Source of the DNA: Picrophilus oshimae DSM 9789
Lineage (GTDB): Archaea; Thermoplasmatota; Thermoplasmata; Thermoplasmatales; Thermoplasmataceae
Direction of reading: 5' to 3'
Assembly: GCF_900176435.1 (NCBI RefSeq)
Contig: NZ_FWYE01000005.1
Location: 1-64,000 of the forward strand
Length of the DNA stretch: 64,000 bases
Positions 23,693-32,272 of the stretch are shown here, piece after piece. The notes under the pieces were generated by a model. That model was not told the origin of the DNA, ran no database searches, and saw only the letters and a list, made by a program, of their open reading frames with translations. Numbering within the stretch: position 1 is the first letter of the stretch; every line of letters starts with the position of its first letter. The translations under genes were made by a program, and so were the position numbers.

Positions 23693-26335
23693 TTATAATG
23701 GTATAATCTTTGATGAGCCTGAGGACTTATCAATTTCGTATGAAACATCGGCAACGGATGACATATCGCTGTGATGCGTTATCATTATTAACTGATCTAT
23801 ATCTCCTGACTGCCTTAATGAATACTGTATTATATCCTTTAGATTTGTTCTTCTGTCCTCATCGAGATAGTTTGTGGGCTCATCCATTATTATAAAACTT
23901 TTATTATTTAATGCATACTCTGCAACCGCAAGTCTTAATGCCAGTGAGAGCGCTGTTTTTTCCCCACCGCTTAATGAATCAATGTCCTGAACCATGGATC
24001 TCTGGGAAACCTTTATGTTAAAATCCTCATCTATATCTATATCATCAAAATCAAAGTTGAATTCAAAAAGGTATTTTCTAACAAGCGAGGTCATTGCCTG
24101 CGATGCCTCCTTTCTTATCATTGACTGTATTCCGCTGACATCAAGGGCGTTCCTTAGTTCATCAAGAAAGCCTATCGCGGCTTTTATCTTTTTCATTGAT
24201 TCAAGGGTTTCATTAATTTCATTTATTCTGTCTGAAAGCTCATTTATCCTGGTTCTATTGATCTCTATTGTTGCCTCGAGCCTTGCCCTGTTTGCCTTTG
24301 CATCATCAAGGGCCTTTCTGCTTTTATTATAATTATCCTCAATATCATTAATTCTTGATGTTATAGTCTTTAAATCCGGGATCCTTGAATCGATCTCGGC
24401 AATCTGCTTTTTATAGTTATCAATCTTTCCCCTTAATTTTTCAATTAAAATTTTATTTTCCTGTATCTCATTGTATTTATTGTTATAATTATTCGCCTCA
24501 TTCTCCATTTCCCTTATTTTATCAATACAACTTCTGTCAGGTTCAAAACCTATGATTTTTATAATCTCCTGTAACCCTGACTCCAGATCATTTATCTGCG
24601 ATTTTATCTCATTGGATCTTGACTGATTCGTGTCTATGTCTATTAGATCCCTTTGCGATAACAGATTTAGGTATGATGTTCTCCTTGAATCAAGGATTTC
24701 TATTGATTCTTTTAATGATTTAATCCTATTTTTTATCTCATTGTATTTATCCTCTTTATCCTTTAATTCATTTATTTTAATTTTAATGTCCTCGAGATCG
24801 TGCCTTGCTGATTCAATTTTATTATATTCATTTATACTTTTGTTTATTTCTTCTGATTCAAGATATTCCTTCCTTTTTTTTAGATCGACGATTTTATTAT
24901 TTATATCTTTTACATCGATCTCTATCTCTCTTATTTTTGATTCAATCCCGGATTTTTTATTATTGTAATCATTTATTATATGATTAATTTTGTCTTCTCC
25001 AAGGGTTGTGCCACAGACCGGGCATACGCTCTGACCGTTCAATATCTCCATATTCCTGGATAGTTCATCAAGGTTTTCAATCAAGGATCTTTTTCTTTGA
25101 TTTAATGATGATACTTTTGATGAATAATCCTGAAGTTTAACATTGATTTCATTTAATTCCTTTTTTATTGCGTCAGGATCGATATTAATTGAATATTCTC
25201 TGATCTTCATGTTTAGTGATTCGTATGATTTTAAATAGCCATTGTAATCCATATGGTATCCTTCAAGCTCCAAAATTTGATTATTTAGATCGTCATACTC
25301 ACTTTTCTTTTTTATATAATCATTGTAATCCTTTTCAAGAACTGATAATTTTTTAATAATTGCATGGTATTTGTTTATTTCTGCATCTATATTTGAAAGG
25401 ATCTGTTTTTTGTTTTCAATATCATTAATGTATTTAAAATAATCATTTATGTAATTCCTGTTTTTATAAACAGGATCGTTAATTATTTTCATGTGCCTCT
25501 CCTCAAGTTCTTTATAGTAATTGTTTTTTTCCAGTTCCATGGAAAGATCACTCTCTGCAGTTTTAATATCGCTGTTTAGCCTGTTTTTCATATCCTCCAG
25601 GGATGAGAGCTCGTTCATTGCGGATTTTGCATTATTATAATCATCCATGGCATTCTGATAAACAATGCTTAATCTTTCTATCTCCTTTAAAGTAATGGAA
25701 TGGCTTTTCTCATCATCGGCCAGTGATTTTTTAATATTTTCCAGTTCAAGATTACTTGATTTGAGCTTTTCCTCAACATCGTTTATATTTGATATCTCTG
25801 GCCTAAGCATTTTTAATACATCCTTTAATTTATCGGCATTCCTTGATAATGAGTTTATTTCAAGTATCTCGCTAAATATCTCCTTTCTCTGCTTTGGTGT
25901 TCCTGATATTAAAGAATCCATCTCACCCTGGCCAACGAAGATTGAGTTTTTAAAAACGTCCTTTGATATGCCGAGTATATTCTCAATGGCTTTTGTTGTC
26001 TGATCAAAACCCTCCGCAATGATCTCATTGTTCTTTTTTATGTATGATTCACGCCTTGAGCCTTTGCCAAACTTGTAGGATCTAAAAACCTGGTAAACAT
26101 CATTGCCAATGTAGAATTCAAGCATTACTGATAGATTGTTTTTACCCTTCTTTACCATCTCCTCGATTTTCTCTGAATTCCTTGTTTCGGTAAACAGCGC
26201 AAACTTTATTGCGTCAACAATGCTTGTCTTCCCGGCACCGTTTTTTCCTGTTATAATTGTTATTCCTGGTGTGAACTCTATTTCAGCATCATCGTATGAG
26301 ACAAAGTTTTTTAATTTTAATGATTTTATTATCAT
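23693..26335 (-). CDS. rad50: DNA double-strand break repair ATPase Rad50
   Basis: SMC-like ATPase that, with Mre11, tethers and processes DNA ends. Walker A GKNGAGKT is at 30-37. Long coiled coils flank a zinc hook CPVC near residue 435, and the C-terminal half has the signature SLSGGEKTALSLALRLA and Walker B FIIMDEPTNYLDED. 880 residues is the usual archaeal length. It is the last gene of the nurA-herA-mre11-rad50 operon, only 6 bp after the mre11 stop. Lys/Glu/Asn-rich coiled coils dominate the middle of the protein. Confidence 0.96.
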   Translation of the reverse strand: MIIKSLKLKNFVSYDDAEIEFTPGITIITGKNGAGKTSIVDAIKFALFTETRNSEKIEEMVKKGKNNLSVMLEFYIGNDVYQVFRSYKFGKGSRRESYIKKNNEIIAEGFDQTTKAIENILGISKDVFKNSIFVGQGEMDSLISGTPKQRKEIFSEILEINSLSRNADKLKDVLKMLRPEISNINDVEEKLKSSNLELENIKKSLADDEKSHSITLKEIERLSIVYQNAMDDYNNAKSAMNELSSLEDMKNRLNSDIKTAESDLSMELEKNNYYKELEERHMKIINDPVYKNRNYINDYFKYINDIENKKQILSNIDAEINKYHAIIKKLSVLEKDYNDYIKKKSEYDDLNNQILELEGYHMDYNGYLKSYESLNMKIREYSINIDPDAIKKELNEINVKLQDYSSKVSSLNQRKRSLIENLDELSRNMEILNGQSVCPVCGTTLGEDKINHIINDYNNKKSGIESKIREIEIDVKDINNKIVDLKKRKEYLESEEINKSINEYNKIESARHDLEDIKIKINELKDKEDKYNEIKNRIKSLKESIEILDSRRTSYLNLLSQRDLIDIDTNQSRSNEIKSQINDLESGLQEIIKIIGFEPDRSCIDKIREMENEANNYNNKYNEIQENKILIEKLRGKIDNYKKQIAEIDSRIPDLKTITSRINDIEDNYNKSRKALDDAKANRARLEATIEINRTRINELSDRINEINETLESMKKIKAAIGFLDELRNALDVSGIQSMIRKEASQAMTSLVRKYLFEFNFDFDDIDIDEDFNIKVSQRSMVQDIDSLSGGEKTALSLALRLAVAEYALNNKSFIIMDEPTNYLDEDRRTNLKDIIQYSLRQSGDIDQLIMITHHSDMSSVADVSYEIDKSSGSSKIIPL

Positions 26336-26341
26336 GTTTAT

Positions 26342-27454
26342 CTACCTTAAAAGCATCTTTTTAATAATTTCGTAGGCATCATCAACGCTCTCGTTTTTTA
26401 TTGAGGTATAAATATTATATGCAAGCTCGGCCTTTTTATCATCATGGAAGTATCCGTGGAAGTAGTCTATTAATTTTCTCTCTGATTTTACAGGATTTTC
26501 AGGCATGTTTACTGATTTGTTAAAAAGGCATCTTATCTCTGCCTTTTGATTATACATGGCAAGAACCTTCCTTGAGTATTCTTTATCCTCGGTATTTATT
26601 ATCAATGTTATCAGCGGCTTCTTTATGCCGGTTGCATTTTCAAGTGATTTATCAAGATCGATTATCAAATTTATATTATCCGTTTTTATTAAATCCTGGT
26701 ACCTTGTGCTGTTAAGTTTTATCCTGCTTACAGATGCAGTTCCGCTGTTTATATCCACGAGGTTTACAGATTTTCCGTATTTTTTAAAATGATTTAATTC
26801 ATTTGTATCATTTATTTCTGTTGAGCCTGCGTATGAAAAAACAGGCTTTTTATTATCTATTAATTTTGAATCATGTATATGCCCAAAGGCCAGGTATGTA
26901 TAATTTACAGGGAGATCGCTTGAATCAACCTCGCTCTGCTCCTTTATAAAATATGGTGAGACACCCTCATGGGATATTAAAACTGAATTTTTCTCTGATT
27001 CTGCAATAACATCGGCCTTTTTATAAAGCTCAAGAAGCTGCGGTATCCTTAAACCCTTCATGTTTGATATTCCTGATATTATTATTTCCTCATCAAATTT
27101 TTTTCTTACAACATCAAGGTCATCGTAGCCAAGTAAATGAACCCCAAGAAAATCAAAGATCCTGGAAGCGACCTCATCACGGCGCTTTGGCCTGTCGTGA
27201 TCGCCCATTATAAGGTACATATCGATGTTCCTTTCATATAATTTTAGCATGGCCTTTTTAAATTCATTCATTGCCCTGTTTGATGGCAGCCAGGTATCAA
27301 AAAGGTCTCCAGAGTGAACAAAGAAATCAACATGTTCATTTATGCCTATGTCTATTGCCTCGTTGAATGCCTCATAAAAATCGTTTTCACGTTCATCCAT
27401 CATATATTGTTTGTAACCCAGATGTGTATCAGAAAAATGTATAAATCTCACCAT
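26342..27454 (-). CDS. mre11: DNA double-strand break repair nuclease Mre11
   Basis: Metallophosphoesterase nuclease of the Mre11-Rad50 complex, 370 residues. Phosphoesterase motifs appear in order: HFSDTHLG (6-13), HSGDLFDTW (47-55), MGDHDRPKR (a variant of GNHD, near 83-91), ISHEG and FGHIHDS. These provide the two-metal site. The GDHD in place of GNHD is common in archaeal Mre11. The start codon overlaps the herA stop by one base (TAATG), giving coupling. The C-terminal region binds Rad50 coiled-coil bases in relatives. Confidence 0.95.
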   Translation of the reverse strand: MVRFIHFSDTHLGYKQYMMDERENDFYEAFNEAIDIGINEHVDFFVHSGDLFDTWLPSNRAMNEFKKAMLKLYERNIDMYLIMGDHDRPKRRDEVASRIFDFLGVHLLGYDDLDVVRKKFDEEIIISGISNMKGLRIPQLLELYKKADVIAESEKNSVLISHEGVSPYFIKEQSEVDSSDLPVNYTYLAFGHIHDSKLIDNKKPVFSYAGSTEINDTNELNHFKKYGKSVNLVDINSGTASVSRIKLNSTRYQDLIKTDNINLIIDLDKSLENATGIKKPLITLIINTEDKEYSRKVLAMYNQKAEIRCLFNKSVNMPENPVKSERKLIDYFHGYFHDDKKAELAYNIYTSIKNESVDDAYEIIKKMLLR

Positions 27455-28968
27455 TAAAGATCACCCAGAAGCTTTTTATTTCTTTCCTTTATTTTCCTGG
27501 GATCGTTCATTGAATCTATTTCATCGCGGGCCATTCTTAGCAAAGATATTATATCTATATCGGAGCCACCGGCCCTTGTCTCACGGTTTCTTATCTTTAC
27601 AATGCATGGCATCTTTACAAATTCGCCTGTTAGCACTGCCTCGCCTATGTCAAGTGATGGAAGATCCTCTATAATATACTCGGTTATACTCTCACTGCTG
27701 TTTATAACTGCATTTTGATCTGCCGGGTTCGTTATCCTTAGTATAATCTGTGAATTACACTGGCTCAGGACGTCCTGATCTATCTTCCCTGGCCTCTGTG
27801 TTATTACTATTAAAAATATACCAAATTTTCTGCCCTCGGCTGCGATCTTCTTTATTATCTCACCGGTTTTTGTCCTTCCACGTTCCCTTGGGGGCACGAA
27901 CCTGTGAGCCTCCTCAACAACAACAAAGACCGGGTACTTAAAATCATTTGAGAACTTTGCGTCATATACAGTGTTAAGTATGCGCCATGCAAAGTAATCG
28001 GCAAGGTATTCATCAAGGCCTGAAAGATCCAGAATCGAGAGCCTTCCAGGTGATAGATAATCATTGATCCCTGTCGATTTATTTGAAAAGACGCCTTTTA
28101 TTTTTTCAAGATACCTTAAACGGTTTCTTATTTTATTATAGTTTTCTCCAAGGGATTTTGCAGTTTCCATAAAATCATCGTAATCATGCTGGCCCTTCAT
28201 GTTGTCAAAGATATCGTTGACTATGCCCGTTAAATTTGCCCAGGATTCATTTATATCCATTATGCCGCAGAGATCCTCCTGATTAAGATCCTGGAATCTT
28301 ATTGTGAATGTATTGACTATTCCAACCTCGCTGCCGTAGCGGCCAGTGCTCATTGGTGTTCTAAAAACCATGACGTTTTCATTGTATATTTTATCATCAT
28401 GAGTTTTTTTCATGAAAACATAATCCGCATGTGGGTCCAGAACGATTACAGAGACGCCCTTCTTGATTAATTCCTCTATGATAACACCGGCCGTATGGCT
28501 TTTACCAGCGCCTGTCTGTGCAAGTATTGCAACATGCCTTCTCAGGCCATTTATATTTATTGAGACATCAATGTTTGAATCCATTAATTTTCCTATTTTT
28601 AATGACTCCTCATCATTGAATGAAAAGATCCTTGAAAGCGTGTCGCTGTTTGATAGATACACCGGCGTTCCAATATTTATGATCTCCCTGGAGTTTCTAA
28701 CATTATCATTAACGACATGGCCAAGTATCTGAACATGGCATATGTTTGTACTATCATTTATATTATTTTCAATGTACCTCTTCATGCTCTTATAGTCTGT
28801 ATTTAAATCCACCAGCTGGCTTCTTGATTCTATTGATATTATTCTTCCTATGATCTCGCCGTTATTAAAAACAGATACATAATCCCAGCGCCTCACGTTT
28901 TCGCCCGGGTTTAAAACGAAGCTTAAATCATCACCGGAGCTTGAAATAACATAACCAATCTCAGACAT
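27454..28968 (-). CDS. herA: HerA hexameric DNA translocase
   Basis: FtsK-like ATPase that forms a complex with NurA to resect DNA ends together with Mre11-Rad50. The N-terminal HAS-barrel (about 1-90), Walker A AQTGAGKSHT (about 149-158), Walker B VFVVVEEAHRF and the downstream VITQRPGKID are all recognisable. I chose ATG 28968, which overlaps the nurA TGA in ATGTCTGA and begins exactly at the HAS-barrel sequence SEIGYVIS. An earlier in-frame ATG at 29001 would add 11 residues inside nurA. The resulting 504 residues are normal for the family. Confidence 0.94.
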   Translation of the reverse strand: MSEIGYVISSSGDDLSFVLNPGENVRRWDYVSVFNNGEIIGRIISIESRSQLVDLNTDYKSMKRYIENNINDSTNICHVQILGHVVNDNVRNSREIINIGTPVYLSNSDTLSRIFSFNDEESLKIGKLMDSNIDVSININGLRRHVAILAQTGAGKSHTAGVIIEELIKKGVSVIVLDPHADYVFMKKTHDDKIYNENVMVFRTPMSTGRYGSEVGIVNTFTIRFQDLNQEDLCGIMDINESWANLTGIVNDIFDNMKGQHDYDDFMETAKSLGENYNKIRNRLRYLEKIKGVFSNKSTGINDYLSPGRLSILDLSGLDEYLADYFAWRILNTVYDAKFSNDFKYPVFVVVEEAHRFVPPRERGRTKTGEIIKKIAAEGRKFGIFLIVITQRPGKIDQDVLSQCNSQIILRITNPADQNAVINSSESITEYIIEDLPSLDIGEAVLTGEFVKMPCIVKIRNRETRAGGSDIDIISLLRMARDEIDSMNDPRKIKERNKKLLGDL

Positions 28969-29950
28969 GGATTCTTGCACGCCTATCACCCCTGCTCTCA
29001 TAGAATGGTATTCCTGTTAACCTTTCAAATGTACGCATATAAAGGTTTTCAACCTCCTTTTTTCTGAACTTTACCATTCTATCAACGTAGTAAAGCCATA
29101 TATTATAATTCCTGTAACCATTGTATCCGTAGAATATTAAATCAACTATATCATATACACTGGCATTATTGTTAAGAAACCTGTTTGAAACAACGTTTAT
29201 TTTTAATGGTATATCTGTTATTTCAGGTAGTATATCCATTATTGCGTATTTCCCTGAACTTTCTATTACGGGTTCAGTGTACCCCGGTTCCTTTGCAAGT
29301 GATTTTATTATCAAATGATCGCTGGCATTTCTTAATCTTGATTTTTCATCATTGCTTAAACCATTAATAAGAAGGTTTCTAAACGAATTATCTACACTGC
29401 TCTTTGCTATATAAATTAGGTCAATGCCTTTCTCCCTTGCCATTGAGATCATCTCATTCATTGTTGAAAAGTATTCACGCATGAATGATTCATTGCCCGG
29501 TATCTTTAAATCAATGTTAAAATGATTTAGCCTGCTCTTGTATGAACCATCGATAAAGATATAATCGTATCTTTCATTTTCAATGCTTTTTATTACGCAT
29601 TTATGCTCAAGGTGCTCCATTAAAAGTATCTCGAAGTTTCTAAGCTCCATTGGATTTAGATCATAGATGCCAGCAGAAAAGGTCTTTTCAACAAATTTAT
29701 TTGAAAATGAGTATGCCCTTGCCATTATAAAGACCATGCCGCTGTAAAGCTGCCTTGAGAAGATTGAGCTGTCCACGGCAAGTATCCTTTTATTCTTTAG
29801 ATCTTTATTACTCCTATAATAATGAAAGTATTTATCAAAATTTTTTTTGTAAATATTATAATCGTATGAATCACCTGCAATTATTAGGTTTGATCTTATT
29901 TCATCTAAATTTGAATTAATGTAATTAATAAAATCCGTGTATGTTTCCAC
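28961..29950 (-). CDS. nurA: NurA 5'-3' nuclease
   Basis: RNase H-like nuclease paired with HerA for 5'-strand resection. The first acidic motif is AVDSSIFSRQ (about 58-67), and the second is FIDGSYKSR near 151-159. A later DIVDLIFYGYNGYRNY region corresponds to the C-terminal motif. It is first in the nurA-herA-mre11-rad50 operon. 329 residues is within the family range (about 330-450). The ATG at 29950 is followed by no alternative start before the conserved region. Confidence 0.9.
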   Translation of the reverse strand: METYTDFINYINSNLDEIRSNLIIAGDSYDYNIYKKNFDKYFHYYRSNKDLKNKRILAVDSSIFSRQLYSGMVFIMARAYSFSNKFVEKTFSAGIYDLNPMELRNFEILLMEHLEHKCVIKSIENERYDYIFIDGSYKSRLNHFNIDLKIPGNESFMREYFSTMNEMISMAREKGIDLIYIAKSSVDNSFRNLLINGLSNDEKSRLRNASDHLIIKSLAKEPGYTEPVIESSGKYAIMDILPEITDIPLKINVVSNRFLNNNASVYDIVDLIFYGYNGYRNYNIWLYYVDRMVKFRKKEVENLYMRTFERLTGIPFYESRGDRRARIHV

Positions 29951-29983
29951 GGAATGCTATTTGTTAATGAAAAATAAATTTTT

Positions 29984-31056
29984 CTATGGTTTTATGGGCA
30001 GCGGTGTGAATGTAATTATAAACATTAGCAGGCAGAAGATGCCTATGAAAACATCGCGCATTTTTATTCTTGCGTAATCATTCAATGCAGGTGGATGGAC
30101 AAGACCAAGAAATATAACGAAAAGAGCCAGAAAGAGCCAGCCAAGATAATTGTATACTATTGCCAGGTAGAAGAGGAAGCCAAGAAAGATGTAATTTAAT
30201 ATATATGCCCTTGACCCAAGGAGACCCCTTACGATGTGACCACCATCAAGCTGCCCTGCGGGTATTAAGTTCATTGCCGTTGCGAAGATACCAACCCAGA
30301 CTGCAAAGACCATTGGAAAAACCGGAACCTTAACAGGCTCAAAAATACCGAAGAGCTTATAGATCAATGGATAATTTAACTGAAATGGTATTACATTGTT
30401 TACAGGCTTTATAACCTTTTCAAAGTACTGTGCAAGAAACATCAATGGTATTGATGCAAGAAAGCCTGCTATTGGGCCTGCAGCACCAATCTCGGTCATG
30501 GCCTTTCTATCCGGTATTGGATCCCTTAAAGAAACAAATGCACCAAAGGTGCCTATAATATATGGAAATGGTATAAAAAATGGCAGTGATGCGTTTACCC
30601 TGTATCTTCTTGCAACAAGATAATGCGCCGTTTCATGTATGCCAAGTATGAACATTAATGGCAATGAGAAGAATACAAAGCCGTACAATAGCTTGTAAAA
30701 CTCATAGTATGGTCCTGGCCTAACAAAGCTTGCTGCGTATATAGATCCGACGTATACTGTCGATAAAAGCGTAAGAACAAGCATTATAATATTAACGTAG
30801 ATGCTTCTATAATTCTCCTTTGGCCTTCTTGTTACCTCTATGTAGTTTTCAGGGCCCTTGATAACAGCAGGTATGTATCCACTTGGAACAAGAATCTTTC
30901 TTATCTCGTCAAAATTTTCATCCAGGAGTGGATTGTCACTCTCAAAGAAATAAAACCTAATGTAAAGCGGGTTAACATCGGTTTCATATGAATTTATATA
31001 TGATCTTACCGTGCTTACAACGTATTCTAAATCATCACTCTGCACTTTTACTTCCA
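29984..31056 (-). CDS. Site-2 protease family membrane metalloprotease (M50)
   Basis: Intramembrane zinc metalloprotease. The zinc motif HETAH (residues 141-145) lies in a hydrophobic helix, and the third ligand is in AGQLDGGHIVRG (about 244-255), matching the N/G-x-x-DG motif of S2P enzymes. About six or seven hydrophobic helices follow an N-terminal soluble region of about 85 residues; no PDZ domain is seen. The ATG at 31056 has AGGTGA at a good distance, whereas an upstream GTG at 31066 would overlap that site. Just before it lies a strongly structured RNA of about 190 nt, starting after its own TATA box, suggesting a regulated leader. Confidence 0.88.
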
Positions 31057-31069
31057 TTGCTTTCACCTT

Positions 31070-31262
31070 TTCCCTGTTTTAACGGAAATTAATCACGTTT
31101 CATAATTTCCTGACCCACAGGGAATTCTTAGCCAGCCGCTGATCGGATTTTCACAGCAGGGTGACACACCATAAACTGAATCCGAGGCCCATTATGGCGT
31201 GGCCATTTATAGGTTCCGTGTCGTCATATGCATTCATAAATCATGCATACTTTCTGCGGAAT
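31070..31262 (-). ncRNA. Highly structured RNA element: candidate cis-regulatory leader or small RNA
   Basis: Read on the minus strand, four helices can be drawn in order. H1: TTCCG/CGGAA (31257-31261 with 31214-31218) enclosing a perfect 7-bp TATGCAT/ATGCATA stem (31243-31249 with 31227-31233). H2: GGCC/GGCC (31201-31204, 31186-31189). H3: CGGATT/AATCCG (31179-31184, 31144-31149) enclosing GGTG/CACC. H4: TTCCCTG/CAGGGAA (31118-31124, 31070-31076) enclosing GGAAATTA/TAATTTCC (31103-31110, 31084-31091). The strand is much richer in G and C than the flanks. H4 ends immediately before the ribosome-binding site of the site-2 protease. I match it to no RNA family that I know. Confidence 0.6.
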
Positions 31263-31282
31263 CATATAATGCATTGAATCAA

Positions 31283-31292
31283 TATTTTTAAA
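31283..31292 (-). promoter_or_regulatory. TATA-like box of the structured RNA
   Basis: TTTAAAAATA on the minus strand is centred about 26 bp before position 31262, where helix H1 of the structured RNA begins. The expected transcription start therefore coincides with the 5' edge of the folded element. Confidence 0.45.
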
Positions 31293-31389
31293 CTTTTATA
31301 TCAAAGCTATAAAATATTTAAATTATTTTATAAAATTAATTGTAATAAAGTATTAAAAAGATTAATATAAAGTTTAGAAATTTAGCTTT

Positions 31390-31461
31390 GGGCTTGTGGT
31401 CTAGTGGTATGACGTCTCCCTCACACGGAGGAGGTCGCCGGTTCGAGCCCGGCCAGGCCCA
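31390..31461 (+). tRNA. tRNA-Val (anticodon CAC)
   Basis: Acceptor GGGCTTG pairs with CAGGCCC (one G-T pair), anticodon stem TCTCC/GGAGG holds the loop CTCACAC with anticodon CAC, and the T-arm is GCCGG-TTCGAGC-CCGGC. Discriminator A, no encoded CCA, no intron. TTAATATAAAG about 25-30 bp upstream is a likely TATA box. Confidence 0.92.
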
Positions 31462-31633
31462 CTTATATTTATATACACTGGATTCATATTTTATTAAGAT
31501 GTGCTGGAAATTATATTTTCCATTATAATTGTATTTTTATTATATAGATCAAAAATTGACAATAACATTATAATATATTTATCAAGTTCGAAAATTAAAT
31601 TCATGCATGGTTTTTATTTATAATATTCTTTTT
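31462..31633. other. AT-rich intergenic stretch after tRNA-Val
   Basis: No gene is visible. GGAAATTATATTTTCC at about 31506-31521 can form a small hairpin (GGAAA/TTTCC) that may mark the end of the tRNA-Val transcript. The remainder is AT-rich without a clear open frame, up to the inverted-repeat element. Confidence 0.4.
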
Positions 31634-31958
31634 ATAAATAGATAAAACTATGATATCCTGAAATTAGTTCCCATATTTATATTCTTAACATTTAATTTTC
31701 TTGTATATTATAAAAGTGATTTCTATTATATATTGATAATTACATAATTTCCTCTTTTAATTAATAATATAATATTATATTGCTCTTGCATGTGTTATAA
31801 ATTATATATTAACCATATTGCAATATTATGTTTTTATTTATTATTATAAAAATATTATCAATGCCTACTTCAACTGTTTAAATTAGTTTATAGTTCCTAT
31901 ATTTAAGTTGTCTTTAAATAGGAACTAATTTCAGGATAAAACAATAAATAGATAAAAC
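31634..31958. mobile_element. MITE-like element: inverted repeats flanked by 15-bp direct repeats
   Basis: ATCCTGAAATTAGTTCC at 31655-31671 recurs as its exact inverse at 31921-31937 (17 bp). Outside each, after exactly 6 bp, lies the same direct repeat ATAAATAGATAAAAC (31634-31648 and 31944-31958). The right side also carries a hairpin AGTTCCTATATTTAA / TTAAATAGGAACT (about 31891-31933). The interior is very AT-rich and encodes nothing. Terminal inverted repeats plus flanking direct repeats suggest a non-autonomous insertion of about 295 bp. A 15-bp target duplication would be long, so a repeat-derived alternative is possible. No other copy is evident in this window. Confidence 0.5.
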
Positions 31959-31977
31959 ACCATAATATTTATATTAA

Positions 31978-31992
31978 AAAATAATACCCTAT
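31978..31992 (+). repeat. 15-bp direct repeat upstream of tRNA-Trp (copy 1)
   Basis: AAAATAATACCCTAT occurs here and identically at 32250-32264 before rps15, each time between a TATA-like stretch and the gene start. It may be a shared start-site element or coincidence. Confidence 0.4.
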
Positions 31993-31998
31993 ATGCAT

Positions 31999-32140
31999 GG
32001 GAGCATGGGGTAATCAGGCATCCTAGCGGGCTCCAGTCAGTTTGTGATTAGCGAGAGGGTCAACTGATTTCATGATGATTGACTGGAACTATGAAACAGG
32101 AAGAGACCCGTAGATCTGGGTTCAAATCCCAGTGCTCCCA
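31999..32140 (+). tRNA. tRNA-Trp (anticodon CCA) with a 69-nt intron
   Basis: Exons are 31999-32036 and 32106-32140. Acceptor GGGAGCA pairs perfectly with TGCTCCC, the anticodon stem is GCGGG/CCCGT, the loop CTCCAG|A contains anticodon CCA, and the T-arm is CTGGG-TTCAAAT-CCCAG. The intron sits at the canonical position between bases 37 and 38. TTTATATTAAAAAAT at about 31966-31980 is the likely promoter. The intron has box C/D features and is listed separately. Confidence 0.93.
32037..32105 (+). ncRNA. tRNA-Trp intron resembling a box C/D methylation guide RNA
   Basis: Boxes in order: C-like GTGATTA (32044-32050), D' CTGA (32064-32067), perfect C' ATGATGA (32072-32078) and D-like ATGA (32091-32094). 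GTT/AAC (32040-32042 with 32095-32097) can close the kink-turn stem. The guide before D, TGACTGGA (32080-32087), is complementary to TCCAGTCA across the exon-intron junction, and the fifth nucleotide before D (G32086) pairs exactly with C34. The guide before D' contains GGGTC, whose fifth nucleotide (G32059) pairs with C39. This matches the known haloarchaeal tRNA-Trp intron that directs 2'-O-methylation of bases 34 and 39. Confidence 0.7.
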
Positions 32141-32249
32141 TAACCTGAATTATAAAGATTAATAATAAAAGGCTGAATCCTAAAATTATTAAATTTAAAA
32201 TATCCATCGTTGTATTTTAATTATAAAAACAAAAAAGGATAAATTTATG

Positions 32250-32264
32250 AAAATAATACCCTAT
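32250..32264 (+). repeat. 15-bp direct repeat upstream of rps15 (copy 2)
   Basis: Identical to AAAATAATACCCTAT at 31978-31992. Here it ends 8 bp before the rps15 start codon. Confidence 0.4.
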
Positions 32265-32272
32265 GGATAAAT

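Noticed and set aside
31070-31262. Possible RNase P RNA, SRP RNA or TPP riboswitch
   Set aside because: The near-universal RNase P GAGGAAAGUC and ACAGAAA motifs, the SRP helix-8 GGAA/AGCA pattern and the TPP CUGAGA motif are all missing, and the element is shorter than those RNAs.
31461-31998. CRISPR array or protein-coding gene in the tRNA-Val/tRNA-Trp interval
   Set aside because: There is no regular repeat-spacer pattern, only one pair of inverted and one pair of direct repeats, and no frame longer than about 60 codons.
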